From: Lanius collurio
Lineage: Eukaryota; Chordata; Aves; Passeriformes; Laniidae
Assembly: GCA_020086605.1 (NCBI GenBank)
Contig: JACBWW010000004.1
Location: forward strand, 40,841,565-40,905,564
Direction of reading: 5' to 3'
DNA length: 64,000 nucleotides
The notes beneath the pieces are model-generated. The model was not told the DNA's origin. It did no database searches and was given only the letters and a program-made list of their open reading frames with translations. The position numbers and the translations under genes were made by a program. This document shows positions 39,771 to 53,900 of the stretch, in pieces (the first letter of the stretch is position 1; each line of letters opens with the position of its first letter).

Positions 39771-42480
39771 GTACAGTTTAACAGCAATTTTCAAATCCTA
39801 ACTAACTAAGTAACCATAGATTCAGATAGACTCTGCTCAAGCAGATTTTAATAATTTTGCATGATGGTAGAGGAAAATTCTGCAAGATTTAAGTACTTTG
39901 TGTTTTACTTTAGTTAAAATACTGTGTACAAGGCGCAGAACTAGGAATACTGCACAGTGTTTTATGATGCACTGCAAAGAGCTGGCACTTTATCAAGTGG
40001 TTTACCTAAGGCTGAAACTGGACTTGGGAGGGAAGACTGGACTCCAGACACATAGTCAGGGTAGGATGAACTGCCTTTAGGGTACCGGTATTTTTCCAGT
40101 TAGTCTCCAGAGAGGACTTAGGCTAAATATCCAACTTCAGTATACTCTAAACCCATAGCCCAGGATAAGTTACAAATCAGGATGTGGTCTCCATTAGTCA
40201 ACTGTGCCAATAAACCCATGCTCCTTTGCTATTAATGGCAGGGAAACTCAGAAGGTAAGATTGGCATAGATTTGCCTGTCAGATTTTTGAGGTGCAGTTC
40301 TTTCCAGTGTGACTTTTGTCAGAGAAGAATCTGTTGTCCATCCCTTTGTCTTTTATGTGCCTGTCACTTTAATCCAACCTTTAATCCAGCACTTTAATCC
40401 AGCCTGCTGTGGTTGGGCCATAATGGCACAACCTGAGGATACACAGGTGAAAGCTGTGCTGGAGCTCGGGCTGCTTCAAAGGGTCTTTCCAAAATTCAGT
40501 GAAGATCTAGCTTTAGTTTCCAGCTCCCCCTCTCTCACACTCAACATGCAAGCACAAAGGATGGCGTTGCTGAGCTAATTAACACCATAATTGCAGATTA
40601 ACCCCTGGTTGTTTAGTTTGGTTGGGTTTTTTTTTAAATTTTGCCTGCTATGCCACTAGCAGCAGCAAGAGAGAGCCTGGGATCAGTATTCTGCTCATAT
40701 TCCCACTAATGACAGATTAGGCAGATTGGCACAGATCTTACTCTGTCATGTGTTGGCTACAACTTATTAATGCAAATGCCTCACAGGCCCAAATTCAGTA
40801 GAGTTTGGGGTTTGTTCCAGTACAGTAAGCAGACATGCTTAGGGAAAAAAGCACAAGATCATATGGCAGACAGACAATTTATGACTGTTGTTAATAGATT
40901 ACCATAATTTTAAAAAATACCAAACCAGCTTTTGAGCATTCAGCATTTGGGGTATTTTTAAAGGATACACTAAAACTCCCCAGCAGCCCATGTCAGAATC
41001 CTCATAAATATCCTTAATCAATTCTAAGACAATACTGTCTTTCTGTCAGAAAGACATCACTAGTTTGCATGGGAGAAAACACTTCAGACAATTTAAAAAT
41101 GCAAATTCATATTCCTAGTAGATGCTGTGCTATGCAGGGAAAACACCTTGGAACACAACATTTTCAGTCTGTCTTCCAGCTGCCTGGTGTGATTGAATCT
41201 ACTGATGACAAAAGTTTCTGTGCACTGTCACCTAAAATGAGCTGGGCTCCCTCTGTTGCTACTTTTTCAGTGTTGTTCTGGCCCCAAGCCTGTGACCATT
41301 TTTCATGTTAAGAATCTTACAGAATCGTACAGTGACATCATTTGAAGGATTACGGCACATGTGACAGAAGAATCTTCCTCTGTCATGCATGCTTCAAATT
41401 ATAAACCAAATTCAGCCACCACTGTTCTGTTATGTTGCTGTCCCCGAGGGTGTTCCTTTGCCAGGAAGCAGAAGACAGTGTTCAGGGATGCTTCCAAATG
41501 GCCAGTGCTTGCTATAAACAGCACACCAAAACCTAATAATCTGATTTCACTGTGGAAGAGTGAGACTTGAGGAAGATTAACAACTTTATAACCATTCTTT
41601 TCTTCATAAATATAATTATGTGTGTGTGTATTCATATATTCCTTCAAAGTACTCATTAACAGGAACTATTACTCATGTAAAGACTAAATTTAAAGTGGTC
41701 AAATTAAGTGCTTGAAACAGAACTCATACCCTAAAATTTTCTGCCTGGAAGACTTTCATTTCAGTGACACCTCTCACAGTGGTGTTGCAAAGGGAAAGTA
41801 ACAAGCACTTAGTACATTCATATAAGTACTTCAGCTGGAAGGAAAATCCCCTTTTGATGAAGTAATCTACCAGAGGCAGCACAACAGGTCCGTGGTTGAC
41901 TGGGAGAAGAACCCCCACCTCCCTGCTGCTTCTCTTGAATAGGCTGAGTAGAAAAACACATCCATTGTTGATGAGGCATTGATGGCCATGATTAATGCAT
42001 GTTCAGTCTCCAGTGATTCCCTCACAGGGACCTGTGCACACATACACTTGGAAAAGTAAAGTACAGTCAAGTAAACCACAGCATCTGTAGGGCCAGGGAT
42101 GAACCCAATGTCTTTCAAAACAACAGCTACAGGGATACCCACACAGCTGTGGATTGCTGCTGTAAAATATTTTCAAACAAAAGACATGCAAACTTTTTTC
42201 AATATACCTCTTCCCAGTATCTAGTGGCTGCTCTTGATGGAGAAATCAACTCCCCCCTGCTCTCACTCTTGGTTCTGTAAGACAGCAATACAGATAAGGA
42301 CAAAAGGCAGACAGACACTAGGAACGGAAAAAGGACATGAACAGGCAGCAAAAGCAGTATGTGAATATGTCCTCCTGTGTGTGAACAAAACTAGTGTCAT
42401 GCTTTTTTTTCTTGTTGTTTCGATAAATAGGGGTTTTTTACTTACTGAAAAACGATTGTTTGTTGTTTTTTTTCTCTTAG
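39771..42480 (+). other. TSPAN4: TSPAN4 last intron (2.7 kb)
   Basis: The intron runs from GTACAG to a long T-rich tract ending TTTCTCTTAG. It contains a 12-13-bp unit repeated three times at 40366-40403 and no recognised transposon or exon. Confidence 0.88.
40366..40403. repeat. Three tandem copies of a 12-13-bp unit
   Basis: The units are ACTTTAATCCAAC, CTTTAATCCAGC and ACTTTAATCCAGC, back to back. It is a short imperfect minisatellite in the last TSPAN4 intron. Confidence 0.85.
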
Positions 42481-42549
42481 ATTCTCGGACTCACCTTTGC
42501 AATGACCATGTATTGTCAGGTAGTCAAGGCAGACACCTACTGTGCATAG
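42481..42549 (+). CDS. TSPAN4: TSPAN4 terminal coding exon: end of fourth span and cytoplasmic tail
   Basis: Twenty-two codons plus TAG, starting immediately after the acceptor TTTCTCTTAG. ILGLTFAMTMYC completes the fourth membrane span and QVVKADTYCA is the short cytoplasmic tail, identical as far as I recall to the mammalian tail. The cysteine at the membrane edge and the one next to the C-terminus are candidates for palmitoylation, which is common in tetraspanins (inference). With the three exons upstream this gives 128 in-frame codons without a stop, exactly the C-terminal 128 residues of the 238-residue family member. A longer frame also crosses this exon in another reading frame and is spurious. 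Confidence 0.97.
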   Translation: MLGLTFAMTMYCQVVKADTYCA

Positions 42550-42953
42550 ATACCATTCCCAATCTTTCTGCTTCTCCTCCAAAGGACACAGGAGAAATCT
42601 CCTTCATGCTCATTCATCTGATCTTTTTTCCCCCCCTTTGTACTATAAACTGTGTATAATGCTATCTTTCTGAAGATTTTGTGAATCACCCCACTTTACT
42701 GAAGGAGGAAGAAATGAAAAAGTCAGTACTTGAACTGGCACAGGTAAGAAGCAGCCTTGTCTTTAAGCAGAGGAGAACCTCCAAAGAGCAGTGGTTCCTT
42801 TTCCATGGCCTGTGGCAAGGCAAGAGAGGCTGCATACGAGGGGCTGACTGCAAATCCATGATAGGAAAAGATGGCACAGAGGCAACTTCTGCAAAAGCTG
42901 CCAGGCTGCCTTCCCACATTTCCCAGGCTGGAAGAGAGGATGTAGAAAATAAA
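42550..42953 (+). other. TSPAN4: TSPAN4 3' untranslated region (candidate extent)
   Basis: Sequence directly after the TSPAN4 stop. The first AATAAA downstream on the + strand is at 42948-42953, giving a UTR of roughly 400 bases. A downstream GU-rich element is not obvious, so the real end may be further right. The segment also contains a canonical-looking splice donor, CAGGTAAGA, at 42741-42749. Confidence 0.4.
42948..42953 (+). promoter_or_regulatory. Candidate TSPAN4 poly(A) signal
   Basis: AATAAA in the context GAAAATAAATG, about 400 bases after the TSPAN4 stop. It is chosen only because it is the first canonical hexamer. Later ones exist, for example near 46230. Confidence 0.35.
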
Positions 42954-45534
42954 TGTTCTTCATCAAGAAGGTACAGAGTAGCTAGCACTGAATGCAATTG
43001 TAATTTTACTACAGTTTGCACACAGCTAAAATATCAAGATCAAGCAGCCCTGCCTCCAAGTGTTTCAAGATGGTTTTGTAGCCAGAAGAGAATCATCTTC
43101 AGAAATACATTGTTTTAAAGGAGTATTTTTAATCTTATGTGCCGCAAAGTCAGGCTTTTAATCAGAATCCGTACAGCGCGATCCTGGCTGTTAATGGAAA
43201 ACTGTGTTGGACATCGCCTCACTTCCTAATTGCCAGTGGCATATAGATGGTTGACTGCATATGTTATATATATTAAATTCATAAACACATACTTTTCTGA
43301 AAGGAGGTGAAAATACCCAGCATCTAACCTCAGAAAGAGGAAACCTTACTATCCTATTTTACATTCCAACTGAAATAACCAAGTAGTATTTCTTGTACAA
43401 GGCACTATCACTTATACCTCTGGGAAACAAGTAATTACTTTCAGCTGTATCTTCATTTCAGTAAACAACTTGTGAGTGGGCTCTCTCTGTCAGTCTACTA
43501 TGGTTTTATTTTTTATCATCCCTGTTTCAAGTTAGTCTGCCAAAAAATATCACTCATTTCCACACTTGAAAATGTGTACAAAGCTGTCAGCTGTTCCTTC
43601 CCTAAATGTCACTATTTCATTAATTTACTTTGGGATAACATCATCTCCAGGTATGATAGAGTTTGCCTTGCTGAGGAAAAATCTTTTGCACATTGCTCAT
43701 TTTTCTGAGAGTTATTAAGACTTCATATGCTTTTATGCTTAGCTTTTTTTTTTCCCCCAGCTGCACGCTGACAACAGCCAAGACACATCAGTCTCTGTTA
43801 GAACTGGAGTCACTTCTCAGTGCTCTTTTTCAGATGCGTTTTCCTTCACCTAGCTGCTGAATATAATCCACCCCTTCTGGAATACCACAGAATCACAGAA
43901 ATATGCAGAAACCAAATCCATAACTTTCCTTAGCCAGGGAACAGCCACTCATTGATAACTGAAGTAATTTAATTTATGTAGTACCCTCCTATGCACATCT
44001 TCTGGTGATGAGGTTAAGACTCCCATGCATCCTATTGTCCAAACAAGTAATTCCCTGCCAGCAAACAGCTCCAGCTAGTGCATACGTGACAGAGAGAAGC
44101 TGAAGCACCCCAGGGAAAGGACACAGCAGGGAACAGCAAACAGAGCAATGCAGATGGCCTGCTTCCTTCAGCCAGCCTTTGAGGAGCTCTCAGCCACTGA
44201 CACTTGGAGCAGAGAGATTGATCATGGTGCCCTGTTTTCCCAGGAAGCTCAATGCAGTCATTCCTGCAGTCTGGAAGCATGCATCAAGCTCATACAGAAA
44301 GGTGCCCTGCTTACAACAGCAGGTCTCAGCTACAAGTGACATTTTGCATGCTTTGATTTAAAGGCAATTTCCAGCACAAAGCTGGACTTGCCAACCCCCA
44401 GCCTACTGAACAATCTCCTTTGCACTCTTAACTAACCCTTTTCCTGGACCTTCATTATTTGACAGATTCATTCTCCTTAGGTTTGGGGTTTTTTTTTTTT
44501 GGTTCTTTGCTGATTTCCTGCAGTCTTCAGGCGTGAGCTACTCCTTATTTTCTGGGGAATTGCTTAGGACAGTCTGGTGTTTAAAAGAGCAAGTATCTTC
44601 CTAAATCTTACCCCCATGGGGCATTTAGCTGTGCAGGCTAAGGTAAAAGTATTACTTGTGTGCATTTTATGTGGCTTCCCAATCCCTATCACAGCAACGT
44701 CCCCACCACTAAAGGATTTTACTGTCATGCAAAGAAGCCCTGAAAAGTGTTAACCGAGGTGACCAAGCAGCCCACACACAGGTGTCCTGTACGCCAAGCA
44801 AGAGGCTCACTAGGAGTGTTGCAATCACCAGTCTCCATGCTCTCTGCTTGTTGAGCCCAGGCTGATCTGCAGACTGTCCTGCTCTGCAGAAGATGGTGTA
44901 AGTTTGTTCCTTCCCTCTCTCTACTCTGTTCTTTCTTTAAACTGCACTGACACAATTCCAGGTTGGCTGTACCATTAGTTCTTGCCATGGTTTATAGTTT
45001 TTACACAGGATTGCTTCTGCTGACAACTCAAGAATTTCTACCACTGAAAAGCAGCATGACAGAGTGATGAATACATTCATAAAATATTGATTTTTTTTTG
45101 AGACGGATAAAAGGTAGACAAGTCTATCTGTAGGGATCCCTGCCATTAAAAATTAACACAGACAGCAGGCTGATGATGGTTCAGTTGATGGGAGCAAACC
45201 ATTGTTCAGAACTCCCACAGAGAGCAACTCTCACCAATTTGCTTGATGGTGGTGTAGGGAAAAGAGAGATCACAGACCCCTCTCCTGTGAGTCTCACAGT
45301 AATATGTGCTGAACTCTTAGAGAACACTGCTAGACTTCAGCTAAAGCTTCAGTGGGAACAGAATACGAGAAGCAGACTGGAGACAAGTCACACTGTTTGG
45401 TTTCCTCTAATCATTTTTCACAGTTTAGGTGTCTTTACAAGATAAACTGCCTTGGTGTTCAAAAACCAGTATTTAAAGGGAGTTTAAGCAACACCCATTT
45501 CATAAATCCCAATCACTGCAACAAAAACACCCAA

Positions 45535-45596
45535 GGGAAAAAGCAAAACAAAAACAAACCAAAAAAACCCCAAGCAGACAAACAAACAAGCAAAAG
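45535..45596. repeat. A/C-rich low-complexity tract
   Basis: About 62 bases dominated by A runs and CAAA/ACAA units. It is the complementary counterpart of the G/T tracts elsewhere in the window. Confidence 0.8.
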
Positions 45597-45890
45597 CCCC
45601 AGATCACATATTGCTGCTAGTAATTCTTTTTTAAATACCATCCTTCCACTACCAACTGAGATGCTACTGCCACTTTTTCATAATTTGAACGGGACTATTT
45701 TGTATATTTGATGTTATTAACTCTCTCCACACAGACCAAACAGATGTTATACTGCTTACAGCATTACCAGCACAATCCAATTTCAAACCTCTGAACATAC
45801 TGCATATAACAAGCCTCAGACTTACCATATTTTCTTAAGAGCATTGCATCCTTTCTCTGCTGACAAGGTCAGAAGATTTTGTGATGTGTA

Positions 45891-45994
45891 ACAGCAACCA
45901 TCTTTAACAAAAAAAACCAAACCAAAAAAAAAAAAAAAAAAAAAAAATCAAAAAACCAAAACAAAATAAAAGAGAAAAAAAACCAACAGAAAAG
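45891..45994. repeat. A-rich low-complexity tract with a long poly(A) core
   Basis: ACAAAAAAAACCAAACC leads into an uninterrupted run of more than 20 A, then AAAACC-type units to 45994. On the - strand it translates as a phenylalanine- and tryptophan-rich pseudo-hydrophobic frame, which is an artefact of composition. Confidence 0.85.
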
Positions 45995-47310
45995 GACAGT
46001 TCCATTTAACACATAAAACTGATAGATTATAAATATGTAGTACATAATATTCATTTGAAAGGCTGCTGATAGTGAATGCAGGCAGAGCAACACAGGAGTC
46101 ATTCCAATTGCTTCAATTAGTGTCGTGTCACTTTTAGTAAAGTCTTTCATATTATTTCGACATCTTTCTTTAAACATGAAGAAGCACTTAATACATTTAA
46201 ATTAAAGACAGAACCAAAGGCAATAAAGGAGCACTCTTAATTTATTCTCATTTCTGTTTCTGCTTAATAACAAGATATGAAGGCACAGGGCATATGCTTG
46301 AACCCACTGAATTCAGCAGCATCAGGATTTAGCTTTTTAGATTCAGTCCAATATACTTTTGGCTTTTCATTTTCACAATTATTAAAAAAAAACCCCAAAG
46401 AACATATATTTAATAGAAATTTAATAGAATGTGGTTTATTTTCCTGTACTATCACTAGCAGCCAAATCTTATTATTTGTACAACAGACTTACTTAGCTCC
46501 TCATCATACACTGCACGATCACTGAAATTCACTCCAGCTTCTGTTGTACGAATAGTTCTTTGCTCTTCCCCTTCAAATCAAACAAGCTCATGAAGTTTTA
46601 TTCTTCCATTTAATAATTAGTATTTAAATGCAGCATTGTTGGTTTTATAATATAGAGAGGAAGGAACTGCACTGAAGCTGTAAAAATATTCTGTCTTGCA
46701 TCAGCACTGTAGGGCTGCTATGGGAATCCACCCAGACCCTCACTTCACACAAACTAACAAGAACTGGCTCTGGGCTGCCTTTTACACCTTCCCAGGGTAG
46801 GACAGGAGCTTGTCAGCATGCACAAAGTCACAGCCTTCATTTACCCCTTGGCTTCAGTGTTGTGCTATAAATGTGGCACCAAAGGTAAGCAACAGAAACC
46901 GGCAGTTGATTGTGGCATTTATTTTAAACCCACGCTCTCTATTTACTCTTTATTTAATTTATCTGCAAGAATTTGCTAAGTGTGAATGATCTTCATAGAT
47001 ACTGAGTTAGTCAGTTAGAAAACACATTGGGACTTGCCATGGGAAATCTTGTTAGGATTCCATTGTGAATTCTCCTCCCTTGTCACTGGTACCTTACCAC
47101 AGTGGGCAGGTCTCCTTGGGTCTTTGGATTTTGTTGCTGCAGTTACAATGGTACATTTTTGTGCATTCATATAAAGAACAAAATTTAAAGTATACATTTA
47201 TTTTTTAAAAGTTATTAAATATTCTTTAAAGTTTACAACAGAACGTCTTTTGTATTCTTTATAAGCAACCGCGCTACAAACTAAACAGTGATTCTGTACA
47301 GAGCCAAAGA

Positions 47311-47348
47311 TGTGTGTGTGTGCAAGTGTGCAAGTGCACACACACACT
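47311..47348. repeat. GT / AC microsatellite with inverted symmetry
   Basis: TGTGTGTGTGTG, then GCAAGTGTGCAAGTGC, then ACACACACACAC. The GT half and AC half can pair as a hairpin about the central GCAAGTGC segment. Confidence 0.85.
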
Positions 47349-49957
47349 GTATGCAGTTTAACAAAACCCCACAGTGTTCTACTTCTTTGCCTTTTCTCAT
47401 TACCTTTGATGTGACCTATCTTTCCATACAGATTTGTTTTTATTATTATTATTTAAGTGGCTTACCCATTCCCAGGTAAATTTACACCCCTCTTTCCTCT
47501 TAAGGGTGGGCAACCTGAAATTATGTGGTAGTCGATAACAATTCAGAAACTACTGGGAGATCAGGTTTAGTATTAAAAAAAATACTCAGACCCAAACCCA
47601 ATTATTTCCTGTTTACAACTTGTCTGTTACTGATAACTTTGAAACAAAAGGACTTCTCTTTTTCTGAGGTAGTTGCTTACATTCAGAAATTTCTAACTTG
47701 AAAAATTAACACCAGAATGTGTTCCATTGAAATGGAACAACTAGGAAGTTGTACTATGTCAGATGAGAAGAATGTCTGGTTAGCCAGCTATGTTATCTGC
47801 AGACATGTCTAACACTGCCTTCTTTAATACAATTTGTTGTACCCTACAGGTCAAACACATGCATAAGTGAAATTGCCTCTAAACTGTGCATTCTGAACAA
47901 CACAGGTGTACTACTGAAAGCGTAATGGGAGAAGTAGAGACCCAGAGGTTTTAGAGGTTGATGCAGGAAGCATCATAAGGGATAACACACCTTTGGTGGA
48001 ATGTTCTTACAGCTCCCTCAGTTTAGTAGAGGTGTTTATGTTATTTGAGTTGTCTTCATCTTATTAAGTGTACCACTAGATAGTCTCATTAATCACATTT
48101 ATCTTTAATCCCTTTCTGAATTTGTGGAACTTCACAGTTAAAGTCTTGCACTGTAGCAGTGAATTTCACAATTTCTTCAAGTTGCATTTAAAAGAATCCT
48201 TCTTAAATGGATTTTAACATGTTGCCTTTCAATTTCATTTACTCACTATTGGTTCTGTGCTTCAGAAATGATAACTTAATGATGCTTACAGAAATATATG
48301 GGCTCAGAGCAGCAGTATTACCTTTACAGCTTAATTTGGCTTTCCACTAAAGCTTAACCCTGGGTAATTGAGTACTCTATTGATTTTCAAGATCCCGTTG
48401 TTTCAAACAACTAAGCCCAGTGTACCTTCTCCCCGTAGCTGTCCCAGTTGCCTGTGCTTTTGAACTACATGTTGGCATAGACAGAGCTACTTTAATCAAC
48501 AACTAGACAAGTATTTCACCCGACATCCTGCTATTTTTCCGAAGTACACTTAACACAACCTGGAAATAGCAGGCCTAGCTGGTTATTCTGGCTGTGTAAT
48601 ACACAGTACTTTTTCTGTCTGCATAGTGATAATTTTCAAAGAGACTTAAGGGCAGTTTATGAAGTTTCATACAAAGTTTTGTCTTGACACATCAAAAGTG
48701 CAAAACACAGAGCCCTGTGTTTCTTACCTTACCATGTTAAAAACCCCAAACTAAGGCATCAGTTATTAATAATTTATCTGGCAAATGCCATTTGAAAGGT
48801 GGTTTTTCTGAAATTTCATTAGTTGCCTATGGTAGGTCACTTTACCCTAGGCCTTGCTTCCTTGTCTCCCCCTGCAAGAATCTCTTTCCCCCTGGAAATA
48901 CTGTATGTTCACTAGAAATCCTGGGCGTTGTTGACCTGCAAAACCAGCTCAGTTTACAATCCTCCCTCCAACAGCCAGAAAATGTTCACTACTAAATGTA
49001 TACCAGTGTGTCCTGGACAGCTAAAGAGAAGTCCTATATCATAGGGGTTTTAATGAAGAAATAGCTGATCTGTTGAACTGATTTCTCAAGAAAATCCCTG
49101 GTATGTTTTATACAGAAATCATTTAGGCAGAGCAGAACATTTTGTTATGACAGAATTGCTTAACAGAGACTTCCCTGTACTTGCAATTAAAGAATAATTT
49201 GAAAGGATGGGGTAATTGTTCACTGTAAACTTCTCCTTACATTCCCATGGCATCACTACTACAAAGTATAGTTTAAATCACAGGCAACAAAATAAAACAT
49301 ATAACGGTATATAGTTAAACACATAGAAAAAAATTTATAGAAAGCAACATACAGCCTAAAAAACCCCCAACTGTTACGTGTATTGCTTATGTGTCTGTGT
49401 CTCATATGGACAGTGACAAGAGTTTCAGGTGTAAAGTATTCATCCTGAAGATTAACTAAAAATTACTGGAGAAATACAGAGATTTCAGGAACCAGCTTCT
49501 CAAAGTCTATTCAGATGCACCTCATCATCTCCCTCCTCCACAAATGCCTTTCTTTGGCCCTAAAGCTTAAGTCCTTCTCTGCTCCAGCCCTTCCACCTCT
49601 GCCATTTAAATCTGCTCTTCTGCACACAAAAATACTTGGTTAGTCCCAGTCTGTCAAATGTGGAGGGGATTCAGTTGTTTGTATTGTATAAATTTTAGTG
49701 CCCAATGATAAGACACGTTACATGGCTTGACAAAATTCAGGTTTGATATTGAGTTAGGAGACCACAGACTGTACAGAACAGAGCAGAGTAAGTACTGTGA
49801 CCAAGTGATTCATGCAGCCTGGTTCTGGACCTAAGTAGTGACTGAATCTGAGTTGGTCTTAATGTCCTCAGTTCTCTGATGCAAGCCTGCAAGGGGCTGG
49901 ACAAGCAGTGTTATCAAGGAGAAATGTCACTAGCTGTTTAGTATTCTTCAGACAGAC

Positions 49958-49958
49958 N
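49958..49958. other. Single ambiguous base (n)
   Basis: One unresolved nucleotide in the context GACAGACNAAGC. It is an isolated consensus ambiguity and does not touch any called gene. Confidence 1.
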
Positions 49959-50920
49959 AAGCTTATTTAATTTTCATTTTAATTTAGTGAGCTCTCACTG
50001 AAATTAAAGATTTCTTGAAAGCTTTTTAGCATGAAGTGAAATGGCAAATGAAATTGAGATAATCCCCAGAAATGTATACACAACTAAAGCAACTCAAAGT
50101 ATAGACACCTTTCAGACTGGCAAGTTCTTATAATAATGAGAAAAAGCAATCTCCTATAATTCTCAAGCCTTTCAATTTGTCTGAGGACATCCCAGAATGC
50201 ACCACATTGTGTCTACACTATCATTGCAGTGGGACTAGGCAGATCTCTATCAGAGAATGAAGTACCATTGAAATGGGTTACATGAACCCAAAGCACCAGA
50301 GAATTTCACATACAGGAGTTTAAAAAAACCCCTATTTTCTCTGTCTACCTTACTGAGATCACATATCACAAGCATCAATGTAATTTTCACTTCAGTATTT
50401 TCAAATAGCAACATTTGCTTGTTTGAAAGCCTAAGCAAGATCTCTCTTCAGGTAGGAAAGTTGCTCAACTTGGCAATTTTTGTTTTTCAAGTCTGTGTAA
50501 AACTGTTCCTGCAGCAAAAATGTAATAAGTGAAAACCCACAAGGAATCACTCTGGGTGTACAGATGTACACAGAAGGAATTTAAGCCCCAAGAATAAAAG
50601 CAGATTTCCCAGTAGGCAAAGTTGAGCTATAGTTTCAGTTAAGTCTTCAGTGAAATTTTTAAAGCGGAGAATATGATGATTCCTCAGGGAAACTGCACTG
50701 CCACAATGCCTAAGCATATTTAAAGATTATCATTCAGGGCTTTTAAATTGAGCTCTATGTTTCTATTAATCCACTGAGCTGCCAGCCCAATCTCACACTG
50801 GCAGGCTCACTGCTCTCTAACAATTGAGAGCTTATTAAATATTAAGGTCTTAATCTTAAGTACTTCTGTTTGACTGAGAAATTCTAAACAGAGTGCAGAA
50901 GATAAACATTTTCCCACTAA

Positions 50921-50973
50921 TATATATGTATACACACACATATATATGCAGAGAGAGAGAGAGAGAGAGAGAG
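50921..50973. repeat. Compound TA / CA / GA microsatellite
   Basis: TATATATGTATACACACACA, then TATATATGCA, then about eleven GA units ending at 50973. It is probably length-polymorphic. Confidence 0.9.
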
Positions 50974-53900
50974 CAGTATGAGATAAAGGCAAATGTCCCC
51001 AAACTAGCAGGAGAATTGTGTAATAAATCCATTCATTTTAAAGCAGCCCATGTATTCCCTCCAGCCTTCACAAGTTTACCTCTGAAGGACAAAAGCTCAC
51101 CTCTCTCCTGCCTTCAAATGCCAGCTTAGGAATTAGAAAGATGCTCACAGCAGGATTCACACTTCTCTAATAATGCTACACTACAAGTAAAGGGACAGAC
51201 AGTTTGAAAGGTAGCAGGACCAGCAACATGTCTGGTCTCTGACTTTCCATTCCATTATTTTTAAAAGCATTCAGCTAAGATAGTTTTTGCTTAAAAATTA
51301 GGCTAAAATGCATAAACTGGATGTGTATCCAGTACAAGATTTTCTGAAAAATAATTTTCTACCTAACAGGGACAGGGGTCATCTAGTCAGATGGCTTACT
51401 TTCCTCTTGTATTTCAGAAGGATCACTTTAGATCCAGTACAACTTGAGCTGGGTTGGGAGAAACCAGGAAAGCTTTTAGTTGAGATTTTTAGATTTTCCT
51501 ACTGTTAAGGCTTTCCACTAAACCCAGCAGTAAAAAAGATGGTGACTGGGAAAATGGTCAGCACCAAATGAGGGTCCTGTTTCAGGACCTCTCTTCTGGA
51601 AAGGAGCCAGGGAATACCCTGATGAAATCCCACTTGCCTCTTACACAGAAGATCTGTATTTCAAGCACTGCTGCCCCCTGAAGCAGCCCTGTGAAATCAC
51701 ATGGAATGTGGTTTGCTGCACTGTCTGTGGAAGGAAGACCTGCCTGGATTACAGAATTCTTTCTCTGCGCCCTTCTCTTCAGCCCAAGATTTCTGCTGGA
51801 ACCAGACCTGCTCCTCTCTTCACAGCATCACCATTCCCCTGGGGGCTGGCACGCTGACACCTCTCTGTCAGGAATCAGAGCCACATCAGCATCTCTACAA
51901 ACAAACTTGAACTTCCCTTTCTAGACAAGCTCAGATATCAAACAATGGTCAGATGGGCATTACATCACAGGAACAAAATGTGGATCTTGCCAAAAAATGA
52001 AAGAAATAAAGAGCTTAGAGTCTGTGTATACACGTGCAAACCTAGAGATGAATCAAAACTAGCATAGTGGAATTAGAGCTGAGGTGAAACACAATGAAGC
52101 AAAAAACACCAAACAGCTGCCTGAGGCTCTTTCAGCAGAGGCTGGTGGATACCCTGCCCTGCTCTGTGCCAGGGGACACCACTCTGACGTGGTGCACGTG
52201 GGCACCATCATTCCCATCACAATATTTATATGTGGGCCCAAGAGAGTACTTGCAAAACCAATATACTCACAAAAAATTTCTATTATTTTTTCAAATGGAA
52301 AGCTACCATTTGGATGCATTTTGGCCAGAGGTTTAGCTGAGGCTCAGCCTCATGTTTCCCTGACCCATGTCCTCTACAGGCCCATCAGTATGAGACAAAG
52401 TACTTTCAATTCCTGTTTGATGACCACAAACAACCTTACAGAAAAGCAATTTCTGCAGTTAGTGCAATAAAGTAAGGAGGTACTGAGGGCTAGCAAACAC
52501 AAAAGGCTTCCAACCCCTTGAACAGATAATACAGCATGCAGAAATATGTAAATCGTTTTGTACTGCAAGTCAATCCCTTTATTAAAAGGGGATTACAACA
52601 ACCACAGCATTTGGTGTCATTCACACACACACAACCCTGTATTAACTCCTGTATATGCAAAACTCAATTTGGTGATAGGGTCCTGCAGTCTGCTTGTCCT
52701 GTCTCCCATTCCCCCTCCCGCTGTAAGGTTTTTACCTACAAGAATGCCAGTAGCTCAGATTTCAATTTCTAAAGGAATGAGGGTTTAACATTTACCCAGA
52801 ACTCTTTGAATGTTTGTCCTTCCTCCACTAGTGGCCCATATGGCCAGAAAAATGGTAAGGTCTGCAGAGAGACAAAGTTTAAAATCAATAAGTAATATTC
52901 AAAGTCCTTTGTAAGAACTAAAGGCCAGTTCTTGAAACAATTACAGATTTGAAAATGAAATGTTCTTCCATTTATCAAGGGGTTTTTTCTGTCACCTAGT
53001 TTGGTTTGTTCATGCTCTATTCCATGCTTGAACACCTATTTTATAAAGACAGTCTTTAGAAATACTAACTATACATGCTTACAAATACTTCTTTATGCAA
53101 AAGTAACTAAATCAAACCACAGAATCATTTTAATGGACAAAACACTTGAGGTGCAAAACAGCTTAAAGAAAAATAATGTGTTACTTAGGTAAGCACAGGA
53201 AGGAATTATTCTGATAATCTGCAGAACAATCCATGACTCATTAAATAAAATAAGCTTTTCAGCTTCTTTCTAAATTAATTCTTTTATAATCTTGTCTCTT
53301 CATAGGTAAGCCAATTTTGCCTTGCCATAAATTCTATTCCAATAATAATGGCAAAAGATTGAGACATTTATCAGGACACGGGTAATCTTGAAGCTACACC
53401 AAACATCCTTTGTCACGGTGATGCACATTTGATGGGCTACTAATGGAGCCCTTTCAGCTGAGCATCACAGGTTTTACTGTCTGGCAGAAAGCAAAGTTTT
53501 ACAGTGAAAGAAAAACACTGCAGAGGGAGATACTCCAAGGGCTTACCAGGTGCTGCTGCTTTCAGTGCTGCATTTCCAGACCACTCCAGTACAATCAGAA
53601 ATTCAAAACCATTTTCATGTGCAGTGAGTCAAGCCGTTCTCCTGCTCTGTTAGTGGCTGCAGTCAGTTCTGAGTAACATCTCCCCATCACCATGAAGAAA
53701 CTGCCCAAATTTATGTGCCTGACACCTGCACTGTAGAATATTCACACTAAGCAAAGATTTCATTATTTTGGGGTTGCCCTGAAATTAGAAGAAAATTCTT
53801 TCAGATGCTACTATTTACTTCCAGAAAAGCCCTAAGTGAGTTATTTAATGCCACCTGTGCAAATAACCCTAAACCCCTTTTTTATTACAAAATAGCATTA

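Noticed and set aside
42234..42659. 141-codon open frame (+) crossing the last TSPAN4 exon
   Set aside because: It reads the TSPAN4 terminal exon in the wrong frame and runs through the intron acceptor; the true frame is fixed by homology and splice sites.
45869..46177. Hydrophobic 102-codon frame (-) resembling a membrane protein
   Set aside because: The F/W-rich stretch is translation of a poly(A)/A-C tract on the opposite strand.
47311..47348. GT/AC hairpin as a possible RNA gene
   Set aside because: It is a simple-repeat hairpin; composition explains the pairing.
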